From Setophaga petechia (lineage: Eukaryota > Chordata > Aves > Passeriformes > Parulidae), in contig JANCRA010000032.1 in assembly GCA_024362935.1 (NCBI GenBank), forward strand, positions 6,251,001 through 6,315,000: a stretch of 64,000 nt of DNA. Reading direction: 5' to 3'. The notes below the pieces were generated by a model. The model did no database searches and had not been told where the DNA came from. It saw only the letters and a list, made by a program, of their open reading frames with translations. Shown one piece after another: positions 12,574 through 25,531 of the stretch (position 1 is the stretch's first letter; each line of letters opens with the position of its first letter). Position numbers and translations under genes: made by a program.

Positions 12574-13639
12574 TGTGTTAGGTTTGCAGGGCCAAGCTTT
12601 GGTAGCAAGGGGGGCTACAGGGGTGGCTTCAGTGAGAAGCTGTCAGAAGTAGCTCCATGCCTGGCAGAATCAATCCTTGGTAGCTCCAAAGATGATGTGT
12701 TGCTGGTCAAGGCTGGGCCAATTAGAAATGAGGTAAGACCTCTGTAATAACCTATTTAAGAAGAAACAAAAAAAATTATGGCACAGTTGTCATTGCATCC
12801 AGAGAAGGGGGGGTGAGAACAGGTGAGAAGAACAACTCTGCAGCCACCAAGGTCAGTGAAGAAGGAGAGGGAGGAGCTGAGATTCCCCTGCAGCCTGTGG
12901 TGCAGCCCATGGTGAACCAGCTGTCCCCCTGCAGCCCACGGAGGTCTGGGGGGATGCAGAGATCCATCTGCAGCCCATGGAGGCCCAGGGGATGCAGAGA
13001 TCCATCTGCAGCCCATGCAGGAGACCCAGGCTAGGACAGGTGGATGCCTGAGAGGAGACTGTGATGCCATGGAGAGAGGAGAGAGGAGGCTCATGGAGAG
13101 AGGAGCCCCTGCTGGAGCAGCCTGCCCTTGAAGGACTGCACTCCATGGAAGAGTGACTCAGTTGCAGCAGTTTTGGGAGGACTGCTGCTCATGGGATGGA
13201 CTCACTTTGCAGCAGTTGGTGGAGAACTGTTACCTGTGAGATGGACTCACATCTGAGAAGTTCATTGAAAGCTGTCTCCCATGGGAGGGACCCCATGATG
13301 CGGCAGGGGAATGACTCCTTTCCCTGAGCAGCAGGGCAAACCACAGGTGATGAACTGACCATAATCCCCGTACCCTGGAGGTGGAAGGGAGGGGTTTTTT
13401 TAATGTCTTATTTTACTTTTCATTATTCCCCTCTGATTTTGTTAGCAATAAATTCAATTAATATCTCTATTCTCTGTTCTTGTTTTGCCCATGACGATAT
13501 TTGGTGAGTGATCTCTCCCAGTCCTTATCTCAAGCCATGAACCCTTCATTATATTTTCTCTCCCCTGACCAGCTGCAGAGTGCAGCAACAGAGCAGCTTT
13601 GGTGGATGCTTGGCACCCAGCCAGCATCAACCCACTACA
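12574..13639 (+). mobile_element. About 1.07-kb LTR (ERVL-like), plus strand, probably solo
   Basis: The element starts TGTGTTAGGTTTGCAGGGCC and ends CAACCCACTACA, giving TG...CA termini. Its flanks, ATTTC at 12569-12573 and GTTTC at 13640-13644, look like a 5-bp duplication with one change. The same family occurs inverted at 40238-41298, and a tail-only piece is at 25453. An AATAAA poly(A) signal lies at 13447-13452, followed by sequence shared with the 40-kb copy. A TATA-like CCTATTTAAGAAG occurs at about 12751. There is a GC-rich middle with internal 38-bp repeats. No internal retroviral genes adjoin either end, so it is most likely a solo LTR. ORFs inside it on both strands are not genes. 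I know it as a songbird-type LTR from memory; the exact name is uncertain. Confidence 0.88.
12953..13028. repeat. Two 38-bp tandem units inside the LTR
   Basis: GATGCAGAGATCCATCTGCA starts at 12953 and again at 12991. The first 27 bases are identical, and the remainder of each unit is related (AGG/CCCAGG-rich). Further degenerate units with the word CTGCAGCCCA occur upstream from about 12888, so this part of the LTR behaves like a small minisatellite. Confidence 0.85.
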
Positions 13640-16600
13640 GTTTCATATTTGGGGTTTTGTTTTCGTTTGATTTTTTTATCCTTCCTTTAGTATATTGGTC
13701 AGCACATTCTGAGGTTTAAGGCACCTCTTACTTTATCTCTACACTTCCAACATCTGTTTTGGGTTGCTCTCAAAATCTTCTGTTCAGTATCTTTCAGTTT
13801 TTTATCACAGAGCGTAATGAATTGTGGTTTACTCTTTTCCCTCAATAACACAGCCAGATCTCTCCTAATGATAGTGAACCTTCTGTAGAGCTCCAGCACC
13901 AGTTAAAAGAGGAATTAATTTAAAAGTATTAAAGTTTTAGTATCAAAGTCTACTGCAAGTGTGATTTTGCAGCCACCTTCATTTCTATTTCTACTTCAAA
14001 CTTTCTGACAGATCATTAGTTTCAGTAATATTTAGTCTAAGAGCTTCAAGAAAAATCTGATCTGAAACGCTGAGAGAGTGAAAAAATATAACATTAGGAG
14101 TCAAAAAGGGGAAACAAAGTGAATCTTGCTAAAATGCATCTGACTATAAAAGACAACCTGAAGTATAAATCTACCATATGGTAAGTTGAAGCTGTTAAGT
14201 TGGATTTGTATGCCCTGTCCACATGGTTAAATACTCTAACTTGACCTAGAATTCCCTCTAGCCCAGTTTTCTGGCCACCAAAAGTTCTCAGAAACTGAAA
14301 ATATTGCCGATACTGTACAAATACAACATATTCTCTCATTCTTGTTCTATGAGGGTAACAAGAGTTGGTCTGTTTTATAATTTTTTCCATCAGTGACAAT
14401 AAAAACTTTTATTGTTTTTCAGCTCATTCTGGGCACAAAATTCCCCATTGGGAAGCCAAATAAAATCCCTCCATTCTTGCTTAGGGGCTCCATTGGATAT
14501 GGCTGGGCAAGATTCCCTTTGTATAATTTAATATTAGACAGCTGTAGATGACCACCCCAAAAGGAAAGAAGCTTAGAATACCAGTCAGATTGTCCATAGA
14601 AAGATGTCATTCACTATCCTGTTTGAGTCTCCATCCTGCAGAGGTATATGTTTCTGTAGATTACAGGAAAAGATATTGCTCCTGTTTGGTTTATTTAAAT
14701 GGTTGTGTGCTCACTGGGGTTTTTTACATCTGGGATAGCCATCTGAACTCCCTCTCTGTGATTCATGGGAGTCATAAGATGTCTCTGGGGATTAACCAAT
14801 GGCAGTAACTTTTATTGTACCAGTGGTGTATCACTGCAGAGTTTTCAAATTAGCAAAATTTTCTGATTAAATATAGATGTAAATATACTGTTCCCTTTCC
14901 CGTGCTCTAGATGTAAAAGAACTACTTAATTAAGCTAATTAGGATAATTGTATCCCTAGACCATAAGAGCGCCCTCAGTTCAGTTCCTTGGGAAACTGTG
15001 AAAAGTGTTAACATAGTCATCATTTAGCACAGTACTGTGGAGAAGTGAGGGCAGTGGAAAAACTTCTCAGGACAGCAATTCACATGAATTTGACTAGAAT
15101 TATTTCAAGAAAAACTCCCTGTAATATTTAAGCAGGGTTGATTTGCACTCATGCTTTCTTCTTTTTGCTTGCAAATTTGTGGCTTTTCCATTACTGCTTT
15201 GGTTTGATTTCAGTCATATCTTTTATTGTATGATGATGTCTCCATTAATAAACTTTATCTGCTTGAAGGTCTGAAGCCACCAAAGCACTTTTAAAAGATG
15301 ACTGGTTACTAGGCAAACAAAAGTTGCAGCAAAATATCCCTGAACTCCAGGAAGACATTTGCCACTACTTTGCTCTGAACTTTGGCAAATGATTTGACTT
15401 TCTCTTCTTCTCCCCACTTTAACACATGCTGCTTAGAGCCCTTAGTTTCCTGGACTATGTTACTCCATGCAGCTCCTGTGAATGAAATGGAGTTTGTAGA
15501 AAAAGGAACCACAGGCAGATCCACAATCACATTACTTTAGCAGCACAGCTTGATGTACTCAGCAAATAAAATATAGTCTTCACTGGTGGTAGAAGAAAAA
15601 ATTTAGCTTCCACAAGAATGCCCGAATTTGCCCGAACACTCTTTTGTCTCGGTCTTCCTTGTGAACAGTAGACTTTCTGCCAAGGATGCATGCTGAGCTG
15701 AAAAGAAGCAGACAGAGCTCGAAGCACTTCAGCCTTAATGCAAAGCCCTCATTAAGAAACATGAAATGCACTATTTGATAGTATAAAGTTATGGGCAATG
15801 AGAAAAGTGAATGCAATAGCTACAAAAATCACCACAGATAAAAATGCCTTTTTCTTCCCACAATCCAAATTTACACTATACTTTGGTGTCTCCAAGAAAG
15901 ATCCCAAATACTATGAAAAAGGTATACTAAGCTGGTACTTGCTTCTTAGGTACAAAAGGCAGAAGGGCCAGGGTGGATCTTTCTTAAGGTGATATTCTGT
16001 CATGTTCATATAGATTGGCTTGCATCATAGTCTCTATTCAGTCTTGCAGATTTTGTAGGAAAAATTCCAGGAATGCAAGGTAACTGGTAGAAGAGAAACA
16101 GGGTTTATAGACAAGGTTTGATGAAAATCAGAAACAGAAAATGGCAAAATTCATTTGTGACACTTGCATGTGAGACAGTACATGATTTTCATTTTGCCTC
16201 TGTCTTTTGCCTGCTGGAAAATTCAACAGAACTTTGAAGGTGCCACAACTTGTTTCATTTCAGTACTATATTTCATCTCTTGTTAAAGTATTTATGCTAA
16301 TTTAATTAAGCATAGAAAATACAGGCAATGATAAACATGAACCTGTTTCAAATGGGTGTTGTGCATGAATTTCCCCCAAAATGTTCATCATTAATAATTG
16401 CTCTTAGTTATCCTTCTGGTAATAGTACCTTTAAGTCAGATTAGCTATTGTGGCAAATGACCAATATTTACTTTCATTTTATCTTCCTGGATAAAATCCT
16501 TTTTAATTTAAGTAACTGAAGAATCACTCCAAAGATTTTAATCATCCCCAGAATCTATGGATAAGCCAAATGGCTCCACATAACTTCAATGGCAAATTAG

Positions 16601-17493
16601 AAAATGTATTCCCAGGACTATGCAATGACCTATATCTGACTGTTCCCTTGGATGAAAAATTTTTAAGCTTGGGGATATTTTTCATTAAAAAAACAAAACC
16701 ACAAAAACAAAAATAAAAAACAAAAAAAAGGAAACAAACCCCAACAGAAGGGAAAAAATGAAAAAAAAACAAACATAAAACCAACACAACAAAAGCATGG
16801 GACAATGGATGGATTGTTTTCAGGGTTTTTTCCATTTTTTGTGCAAATCTACAGATCCATAAGTCTCTCTTATTAAACAGAATTGACACACATGTACAAA
16901 AAGGGCACAGAATGAGTTAAGGGAGGATTTTACATCATTTCTCCAGATATCATAACATTTAATTCATCTGCAATGAAACATTGTTAAACCTCAGGTCATT
17001 TCAATGTTGAAGCAAAATATTCCCTTTAGAAATTTCACAGCTATTAGCCTTGAGTTACCAGTGATGAATGTTTCTGCAGCTGTAAAACTTCTTCAGGCCC
17101 AAGAGCACATTTTATCCTAGTTTATTGTGGTCTTTCTGTCTCCTTGAAGGGGGATGATCAGTCCTGATTAGCTGTGCTAATGTAGTGCAGTGTAAGAGCT
17201 ACATATACCAGTGTCCACTTTGCTCAGATCTGAACTTGAAAAACATTGTTCTTTCATAATGCTGGTTCCTGAATGGATATAAAACTTCAGAAATTAAACC
17301 CTGATGAAAACAGGCTTTCAAAAGTGAATATAAACTGTCCTCCTTGATTCTACTTTAGCATTCAACGTATTCGTGATACATATGAACATAGCGTGTGGAT
17401 GGGTACATTTCTTCTTTCTTGATTGCACAATGCAAATTATTTTTGTGTTACAGGGATTATACTAAACCTTCTAGTTGGGTTTACACAATAGAT
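13640..17493. other. Unique AT-rich DNA, no gene seen
   Basis: Apart from an A/C low-complexity tract at 16686-16796, no repeat or gene is recognised. ORFs reach at most 115 codons, and that one lies over the low-complexity tract. Confidence 0.55.
16686..16796. repeat. A-rich (CAAAA-type) low-complexity tract
   Basis: About 110 bases, almost all A with scattered C and a few G/T, in units such as ACAAAA and AACAAACA. It produces a Phe/Cys/Leu-rich minus-strand ORF that should be ignored. Confidence 0.85.
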
Positions 17494-17597
17494 TAATTCC
17501 TTTACACATTGTCATAGACATTATTAACTGACTGAAGAAAGGTTCTAATTCCCTTGCACTTTGTCATGGTCATTATTAACTGGCTAGAGAAAGGTCC
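17494..17597. repeat. 52-bp tandem duplication (2 copies)
   Basis: Both copies begin TAATTCC and share CATTATTAACTG and AGAAAGGT. They differ at several positions, so the duplication is not recent. Confidence 0.9.
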
Positions 17598-17733
17598 TTT
17601 TTCCCCTTATAAATATGGTGTGGTTTGGGTGGAGGAGAGAATCACACCAAATTCTCCTTCTCACAAGCATGTCAGCCACACTCTTTCTTTGCAAAACTAA
17701 ACTTCTGGGAGCCCGTTATTCCTGTGTTTTTCA
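17494..17733 (+). mobile_element. Probable LTR promoter remnant with duplicated upstream block
   Basis: A 52-bp block occurs twice in tandem (17494-17545 and 17546-17597). Ten bases later comes a TATA box, TATAAATA at 17608-17615. The text downstream (AGAATCACACCAAATTCTCC, then GGGAGCCCGTTATTCCTGTG) has the feel of an LTR R/U5 region. Tandem enhancer blocks directly upstream of a TATA box are typical of retroviral U3. I cannot fix the true ends or find a target-site duplication. The alternatives are a cellular promoter or a chance arrangement beside a simple duplication. Confidence 0.45.
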
Positions 17734-19399
17734 AGTGAATATACTGAGTGATGAAATGGCTGCTCTGCCATACCTCACCTAGCTTCTGATTCCCAATAGC
17801 TTTACATATAGCTCATCTACCATCTCTGCTCTTCCACTTGAGTAATGGGATATCCAGGTCTCTTCCTTAGCTGTCTCAATCATAATGAAAAACGCAATAT
17901 TAATAGAAAAGGAAGTTTTCCACCTGTAATTGATTTCCACTACAATACTTACATGATCAAAACAGAGGATGAACTGCAAGCTTACCTGAAAATTATGACA
18001 AAGACAGAATAGTGGAAATGAGCACAGATCACCAAGTGCCACTGCTGACAACTCTGCTTCCCTTGAAATTATCTAACATGTCTTAGTGGAAGATAAGACC
18101 GCAGCTCTCCATGTTTAGCAGCTGGTGTTTTCATGTCCATGTAGGCATATGTTACATGGACACTGACAATAGGAAGGTGCTAGATGCTTTTTCCTTGTTT
18201 TCAGTGGAAAGGTAAATCTAGGCAGGTTCTCTGACCTATTTATTAATTTATTTCTGTTGTTAAACCACAGCAGCATCATGGCTGTTAATGTGGCCTCACT
18301 CAGATGCAGAAAATAAATGAACATGAAGAAATTATTGCAGATCTCATACGGCAAACAGAAGGAGCCTGGAAAAGTTTAATACATTATTCAATAGCAAACA
18401 GTGGAATCACAGAGCTAGCAGATGTAAAAGATTCATTATATGAGATCCTCAGCTCTTGCATACATGCTTTTGAAGCCCACTAAAAATATAAGTATGCAAA
18501 AATGGTGATGAAAATCTAAACAAAACTCTAATGAAAATAAACTTTATTTTGGATTATACCTTTCCATGGAGATTTTATTTGTTTGTTGGTTTGGGTAGTA
18601 CTTAAATACTTTAGGTACACTTATTATAGATTTATTAAGATATTTGATTAATAGAAAATAAATACTTTATGAATGAGAACATATTTCTTCCATAACAATA
18701 AAACAGAAAAAAACTAGAACAAAATATAGTCTGCTAGAGTGAAAAATTGCTAAAATAGGATTATTTTGTTATAGAGATTAAGAGAGATTTGTTAAATCAC
18801 AGGGTGATTTGCTTTCACATGCAGACTTTAAATGTGCTTATGGATCCTTGCATAGCCTTTTGGCTTGTGTTGTCAAATTTGCACCACAGAATGTTTGGTT
18901 AGCCTTCTGATTAGCCAGTTTCTACAGACAAAAGCATGCAGCTTACTCTGATTCACTATTACTATAATTATTCCCTTGAAAATTTGGCCAAGTAGCCATC
19001 AAATCCCATTTGCCAGGCCTTAATAATTCATATTTACCAACTGTTATCTCATTAACAATTAACAAACATTTACTAAATGCAAATTATATTGTAACTTGGA
19101 TTATGGATTTTGAAGAAGTAGTTTAATTTTGATGGTTGGTCAGGTTTGCTGCCTAACAAGCAGCCAGAGAGTGCAGAGGCATTTCAGTGAGGAGCTTCAT
19201 CTGTCCAAGTCACCTGGAGCAGCTTCTGACTGGCAGCTGCAGCTCCAAGGAGCCACCCCAATGGGTGACTGCTCCCTGTGGGCACACAACCACAGAGCCC
19301 TGTGATTTTATGTCAGTAATTTAAAAATGCAACTCCATGGGTTCCCATGGATCCAGGCAGGGTCTTTTGCTCTCCAGGCTGAGTCCTGTCACTCAGCAC
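17734..19399. other. Unique AT-rich DNA, no gene seen
   Basis: No recognised repeat. Short ORFs (up to 90 codons) lack any signature. The segment 19140-19320 is more GC-rich than its surroundings but unidentified. Confidence 0.55.
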
Positions 19400-19540
19400 C
19401 ATGCAGAGTTGTCACTGGCACAGAGATTGGTCCTATTTGACTATCCTGTTTAGTGGAAAGGAACCCTTCCCATGCAAGAGAGGGGTTGGAACCAGATATT
19501 TTAAGGTCTGTTCCAACCCAAACCATTCTGTGATTCTATT
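19400..19540 (+). mobile_element. CR1 LINE 3' end, plus strand
   Basis: The GTTGGAACCAGATATTTTAA segment, then GGTCTGTTCCAACCCAAACC and the tail ATTCTGTGATTCTATTTC, matches the last part of avian CR1 as remembered. Upstream, TGTCACTGGCACAGAGATTGG and CCTGTTTAGTGGAAAGG correspond to the preceding CR1 text with more change. The left boundary is approximate. Confidence 0.88.
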
Positions 19541-22170
19541 TCTTCTGAAGTGCATTTATTCCTTGGGTTTTCTCCTACCCCCTGATGGTCACCTGTCAGG
19601 GGATTGCCTGTAGGATGAGGCACCAATTCACATCCTCATGTTGAGATAGGATGGAGGAGGAAATGGACAAAAGAATCACTAGAACATATTTACAAGAGCT
19701 TTTTGGTCTACTGAAGAAGGTACACCACTGTCAGAGGGCAAACCTCTCTCCTTTTTGGAGTTGTCTTTATGATTTATTGAATGTCCTGCCTAATACACTG
19801 GAAAAAACAACCCAAAGAGCCAGAACCAGACAGAGGAAGAACAGATATTCAAATAATTTCTTGGTCATTACTCGAGCTGACATTGTCATTCATGTGGATG
19901 AAGGCAATGATCACTGGCCCATGAGCTCTCCTTCTCCTGCTTTTGCTTCTCTTGACGAGCTTGACAAGCCTGTCTCCAGTCTGCATCTTCTCTCCATCCT
20001 GTAAGACCATCTTTTGTCTTCACCACTCTAACACAGGCCACTGGCAGACCAAGGCAAGAGACTGTTAATTTTGCATCTCTTTCAAAATAAATATATTTCT
20101 CTAAAATCTATATCTTTTCTTTTATACTAGAAAAAAATGACTCACTCAAAATCTAGTGTCACTTTCTCAAAAATACTTATCTGGCCTAATGACAGGCATT
20201 GCATCATGTAAAAAAGCCTAATTTTCCCTGTCTTTCTCTGGCTTTGTACCACCATTGTAAAATAATACTGTATCTAAACCAATAGCTATGCCTTCCCTTT
20301 ACAGGCAATAGAATTTAGGATACAATTCAGATGACCAAGTTTACACAAGGATGTTGTGAACTGCCATCTAGTAAGAGCAATCCTCTCCACTAGCTGTGAA
20401 GGAAGTCTATAGTGACTAGCTCTGATGTAGAAGACCTACTCTTGATCAAATGAATCCCAAAACTATTTTATAGATGTGTTGCATCTAAAAATAAATTATA
20501 TGCAAAATAGATGTACTATAACTTCAGCAGCTCCTTTTTTTAGAAAAAAGTGAAGTGAAAAGTCACATTTTCTTTTGCACATCCCTGATTAAGTTCATTA
20601 CTGTTAATTTTCAGCTACCTGCTACTACCATTTAATTTAGTACTACTCCACAGAGGGCTCTTTCCAGCATTATAAGAGAGACATTTAGCATGATGTGAGG
20701 TAGCAGATGAGTACTGAAGAATCTGAGAAGCAAATGTCCAGGAGAATGTGACAAATGAAGGGGAAGTATTGTTAATAAATGGAAAGCTGGTAATTGGAGA
20801 CAATTTTGAACAAAAGAAACACACAACAACACAGAAGACAAGCATATTTAAAAGTGATCATCCTTACAGTAACATGGGCATACTGCATACTCATTTTGAT
20901 GTTGCTAACCCTAAGGCTACCAAGGGTTTTGAAATGCCAGGTTTTGCTTCATCCTTAATCCACAGATGAAGGTACACACAAGGAAAGTTGACTCTTGTAC
21001 CACTACTGCCCTACACCCTCCTGAGACATTTCAGCAAACTAAGTGGATTTTTTAGGTGGTTTTCTGCTGGATTAACATGCTTGAATTGCTCTGTAAAGGA
21101 ATAGACATGACCAGAAGAAACAGTGCAACTGGAGAAGTTGTAAAGTTAGTAGTTAAATACATAGGGATCACACAACAATCTAAGCCAAACTCTCAGATTC
21201 CACTCAAAAAGATGTTTCTACACTATCCTATTTCCAGTCACACATTCCCAGCACTTCACCTATATGAACGTGAGTTATATGCTGCAGGACTAAAGCTTAA
21301 TGTGAAAACAGCAGCAAACAATTAATTTTCAGCCAGCTCTGTATTCTGGTGGACATTGGCTTGGAAGAAATTTAAATGCTTATAACATTTCTCCACCTAC
21401 TCTTAGTGTTACATGCTAAGAAGGTGACAAGGTGAGGCTTACAGAAGTTCAAAATTCAGATCCACAGTGATGAGAGCAACCCTGTCAGCAGGAACACAGA
21501 CCATAACCATAAAAAAATGAAACGCAACACTAGGGTGAGAAATGCCAGGGATTAAGCATAGAACTGTAGTCATTGAAATTAACAGTTAAACCTCGTCAAG
21601 GCCCTGGCCCAGACAGAGAAGTAATTTGCACCCCAGTGAGCTGCAAGACAAGGCTTTATGATGTGCTGTCAATTTATGCACTGTGAAGGTAAGGGTGTAC
21701 AAAATTCACCCATTAGAAACAACTCTCCAAAACAGATTTTGCTCTTAATCTACAATAACCTGCCTGCTACAGTATCAATCAACAGAACAGATATTTTGCA
21801 GTTTGGTAATTTGTTCCATCTTTCAGTTTTAACCTAACAACCTGCATGTTCATGTACATCATCCTCTGACTTGAAGCTGCAGGGAGCCAAACCACCCACA
21901 AGTGCCACCTGGATGCTAAAATTTAATTTCCATGTGAAAATCAGATATTCCTACACTTGTTTTCATTCCATATTGGGATATGAAGTCATAAAATACTTAT
22001 GAAGTTAAGAAAAAGAAACAAAACAAAACTTCACTTTGAAAATACTTTAATGATCATTTGTTTCAAGTTAAATGTGTCTGAGTCGCTGCATCGGATGTTC
22101 TCTTTTGGCTTGGTCAAGCCATCTAGAAATGAGTCATTAGTTCCAATAAAAATCTAAATTTGAGGCAGTT
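19541..22170. other. Unique AT-rich DNA, no gene seen
   Basis: Contains a 117-codon plus-strand ORF (19651-20004) of no recognised family. It is compatible with chance and has no splice or promoter context I can point to. Nothing else was identified. Confidence 0.5.
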
Positions 22171-22345
22171 TAGCTTGCAAAGAAGAGCCTGAGAGAGGAT
22201 TTTTATCAACAATTTTCAAGGATGGAAAATGTTGCTGAAATGGTGAAGAAGAACCAGTTCTCCATGACTGTACAAGGCATACAAGAATGATGGGACTAAA
22301 CATCAAAAAAACTGATGTAATGTCATAGGAATATGTTCTTCCTAG
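22171..22345 (+). mobile_element. Decayed CR1 LINE fragment, plus strand
   Basis: AAGAAGAGCCTGAGAGAGGA, followed by the TTTTTATCAACAATTTTCAAGG segment, corresponds to the CR1 region that reads AGAGCCTGAGAGGGGATCTT in the family. The following text has the same order as CR1 (an ACTGTACAAGGC region, then a GGGACTAAACATC region) but is strongly diverged. The ends are approximate. Confidence 0.6.
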
Positions 22346-25300
22346 GAACAGGTTACAAATGAACTGACCTGTTTGAGCAAGCCTGAGGTTCTTTAAGGAT
22401 GAAGGTGATTGTCATCTGCCAGTATCGTTGATCCTTTCCACTGAGGGAAGAATTGGGGTGGGCAGCAAAGAGAGATATTCCTGAGTGGAATAATTCAATG
22501 AAATTACTGCCTCCATTCAAAACCAAACAACACACTTGGATGGTGAGTTCTCACACAGTTTAGTCTATGTCATATGTCACTTTGAAAATTTAGCTTTTCA
22601 GCCTAAAGTGTTTTTTTTTTTCTGTTGCAGCGTCTGAGGTTAAACCATTTGCATTTTAATTTGCCAGTATTTCACAATGGTATCAATGAATGCTGAGAGA
22701 GGTTTGTTCTAGCAGAAAGGTGAATAACAACCAGACACTCCTACAATGCAAGGACACCCACTCTGCTACACATGCTGGTCCGCATTCAGTTTCTGAGAGT
22801 CATTGAGAGATTGTTTTAGGAGGTGAATGGGAGTGCAGTCTTGTTTAAAAAAGTCTTTCCAATGGAGAGATTATGTCATTCTTGTGAAAGATGGTGCGTT
22901 GCTGTGACAACATGTACTCTCAGGAATAAGCTGAGAATCAGCAAAAGAGAGCTCATCATAGCCTCTTATCTCCACAGAGGTGTCTGCAGTTCAAGCACAG
23001 TTTGAGTAGCTTGGTTTCTCCTGCTGTTCCCAAGGGAAGGGTGCATAGTTACAAGAGTACATTAAAGAACAGAAAACAACACTGAGACTTTATTCTCTTC
23101 AGGGAGAAGAGCTTTTCAAATTTGTTACCCAGCAGATCAACTGGTGTGTTGATTTAACTGCTAAAGCATAGCAATTGAAATTGCCATGAGTATTGGCATG
23201 CCAGTGTGATCAGTCTGGGGCCTGTGCTGCCTTTGGGTTTCTCACCATGAAAGCTTTTTGCAGCTGGGAATGCTGTGGGCAGTGCAAAGATGGAAAAGAA
23301 AACAAAAGCCATTTTTTTTACACTTGTTATTTCCATGACTGAGGCTGGGGTAAAGAGATATGTCCTTCTGTTTTCCATCACTAAGTTTAACCAGCTAATA
23401 TGAATTAAATTATTTCCACCATTTTCTGCAATTCTTGCACTTGGAATAGGCCCTTGACTACCTTCACATTCCTCATCTTTGAAGGAATATGCTTTCCTGT
23501 GAAAGAAAATGCATTTCTTTGCTGCAGTTTGAGGTAAGAAGGAGAAGTATGTGAGCAAGACTGTCATTCTTTTAGCTGAAAGGCTCCTGAGAAATGCCCT
23601 TGAATTGACGGGGAGGAATATTCTTTTCTTCTTCAGAAGATGTATGTAAGAAGTTTAGGTTGTTCTTTTTGCAGCATAGTTTTCTAAATTTTTTATGCAC
23701 CTCCCTTTCCTTGAGTAACAGTAACATTGTGTGTTTAATTGTGGTGATACCAGATCTCTCAGCTAATATTAGGGGAAATAAATGTCTACTATTTTGCTTG
23801 ACTTTCTCTGGCTCAGTAGGCATTCTCCATTCTTCCTCCAGCATTCTCTATGTCTATAAAAGGATTTTTCTCTTTCAGAATACAGGAGGGATGAGAATAA
23901 TTGAGAGTTACAGGTGGTTTGTTCAGTGACTAATTCCTAAAAGCCTAGTAGCAGTAAAGTGGCCCTCATTACACTAACATGATTATTGCAGGTAAGAAAA
24001 TCTATTTCCGTTTGGGAAAGATAGGTCTAAGTCCAAATACTCTTGGAAACTTTCCAGAGTTTATAATGAAAAGTTGTTTGAAAAGACAAAAAGGAAATCG
24101 ATGCCTTAGCTGAAAGTGCCCAGGAAGTATGCCAACCTTTGTTGCTTTATTTGTTGACACTGTCAGAAAATCTGCTTATGTAGGAGGCTATATTCCTGTC
24201 CTGAAGCAGGGCTGGTTTCCAGCAGATGGACTTTTTATCAAGGTGGTATTCTCTGTCCTAGAATCCCCAGGAATACCCTCAGAAATATTTCAAAGTATGC
24301 AAGCCCCTTATGTGGCAACCAGATTTAATGAGATGTCATGTTTGTGAGAACAGGTAAGCAGATCAAACTACTTTCCCTTTTTTTCTGTTTTGTGACTTTT
24401 CCAGTATCACAAGCAATACAGATACATGAAACCAAAGATATCAGGGTTATAAGTTGTTAAAAAACATGTTACAATCAAACTATTCAAATGATCTTGCATA
24501 TTGTTCCAAACATTTTCCACCATTTTCTTGTCAAAATATTAATTCTATTTTCCTATTTCTGAAAGCCCACAAACTGCATATAGAGAGGAATGAAAATATA
24601 CACAGATAAAATACTCTCCACTTACAGATTGAGTGCATTATTTCATTCTGGACAAAATTGTAAATGAAGGTGGTGTTTAAGAAAACGAAATATTATCAGT
24701 GCTAGCACAAGCCAGGCATAGTGCCAGGAAGTTGTGGAAGAGCTACAGGGGAAAGCTTGCTTAAGTACCTAATAGCCTGATTTCCAAAACCCTTTCTACT
24801 TCAGTCTCAGCCTACTCTTGTTCAAATAGTGCCTAGTTAATGAATTATGATGACATTTATGGTGATCTGGTAATAAAAATGAATGAGGAAAAGTATGAGG
24901 CCACCAAAATCAGACCCAGATATCAGAAGGGCTTTTAAATATTCTCAAATTCCTGTCAAATTTTAAAGAAAAAGATTAGGAAATTAAACACTTAAGCTGT
25001 CACCAATCTTAACAAATTAATACCATAAGAGTGTCTTCTTTCTTTCCTCAGCTGGAAATCACATGACACTGACTGAAAGCTGTGAAAAATGCTCTTCCTA
25101 TCACAGCTTCTGGCTTCTTGGCAGCCATGACTGGCTTGTTTTATTGGCTATTTCTGCATTGCCTGAAAATTTCTCACACTGTTGTTTGGCTATTAGGTTT
25201 ACTTTGTGCTCCTAGAAAATGTTTTATTTAATTCCTTTTGAATTTAGAGAATTTCAGGATTGTATTGAAAAATCATGCAGTGCATGAATCACTAATCTTT

Positions 25301-25452
25301 GACTGCCAAACTTCCTCGAGAGTGGAAGAGAAGAAGTGATAAGAGAAAAAGTGTTAAATGTGATGTGTTTTAAGGCAGAATTTAAGGACAGATTAAGATG
25401 ACAAAAAAAACCTGCCCTTCTTCATCATCATCTGTGCAATGTTGTGCCACCC
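22346..25452. other. Unique AT-rich DNA, no gene seen
   Basis: No recognised repeats. The longest frame is a 137-codon minus-strand ORF (23567 to 23154) without a recognisable domain. It is overlapped by nothing informative and is most likely chance. Confidence 0.5.
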
Positions 25453-25531
25453 AGTCCTGCCCTGCACAGAAGGGGAGTGATAAAGTGGCTTTTGTGGGCA
25501 TCTGGCATCCAGCCAGGGTCAATCCACTACA
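25453..25531 (+). mobile_element. 3' tail fragment of the 1.07-kb LTR family
   Basis: GGGGAGTGATAAAGTGGCTT followed by GGCATCTGGCATCCAGCCAG and ending CAATCCACTACA closely parallels the end of the LTR at 12574-13639 (GCACCCAGCCAGCATCAACC, ending CCACTACA). Only the last 80 or so bases are recognisable, so the rest of that LTR was lost or is too decayed to see. Confidence 0.75.

Noticed and set aside
12556..13146. Several overlapping ORFs on both strands
   Set aside because: All are inside the plus-strand LTR. Their repeated peptide words come from the 38-bp tandem units.
19651..20004. 117-codon plus-strand ORF with acidic and basic patches, considered as a retroelement or exon fragment
   Set aside because: No recognisable motif, no matching frame extension on either side, and a length expected by chance.
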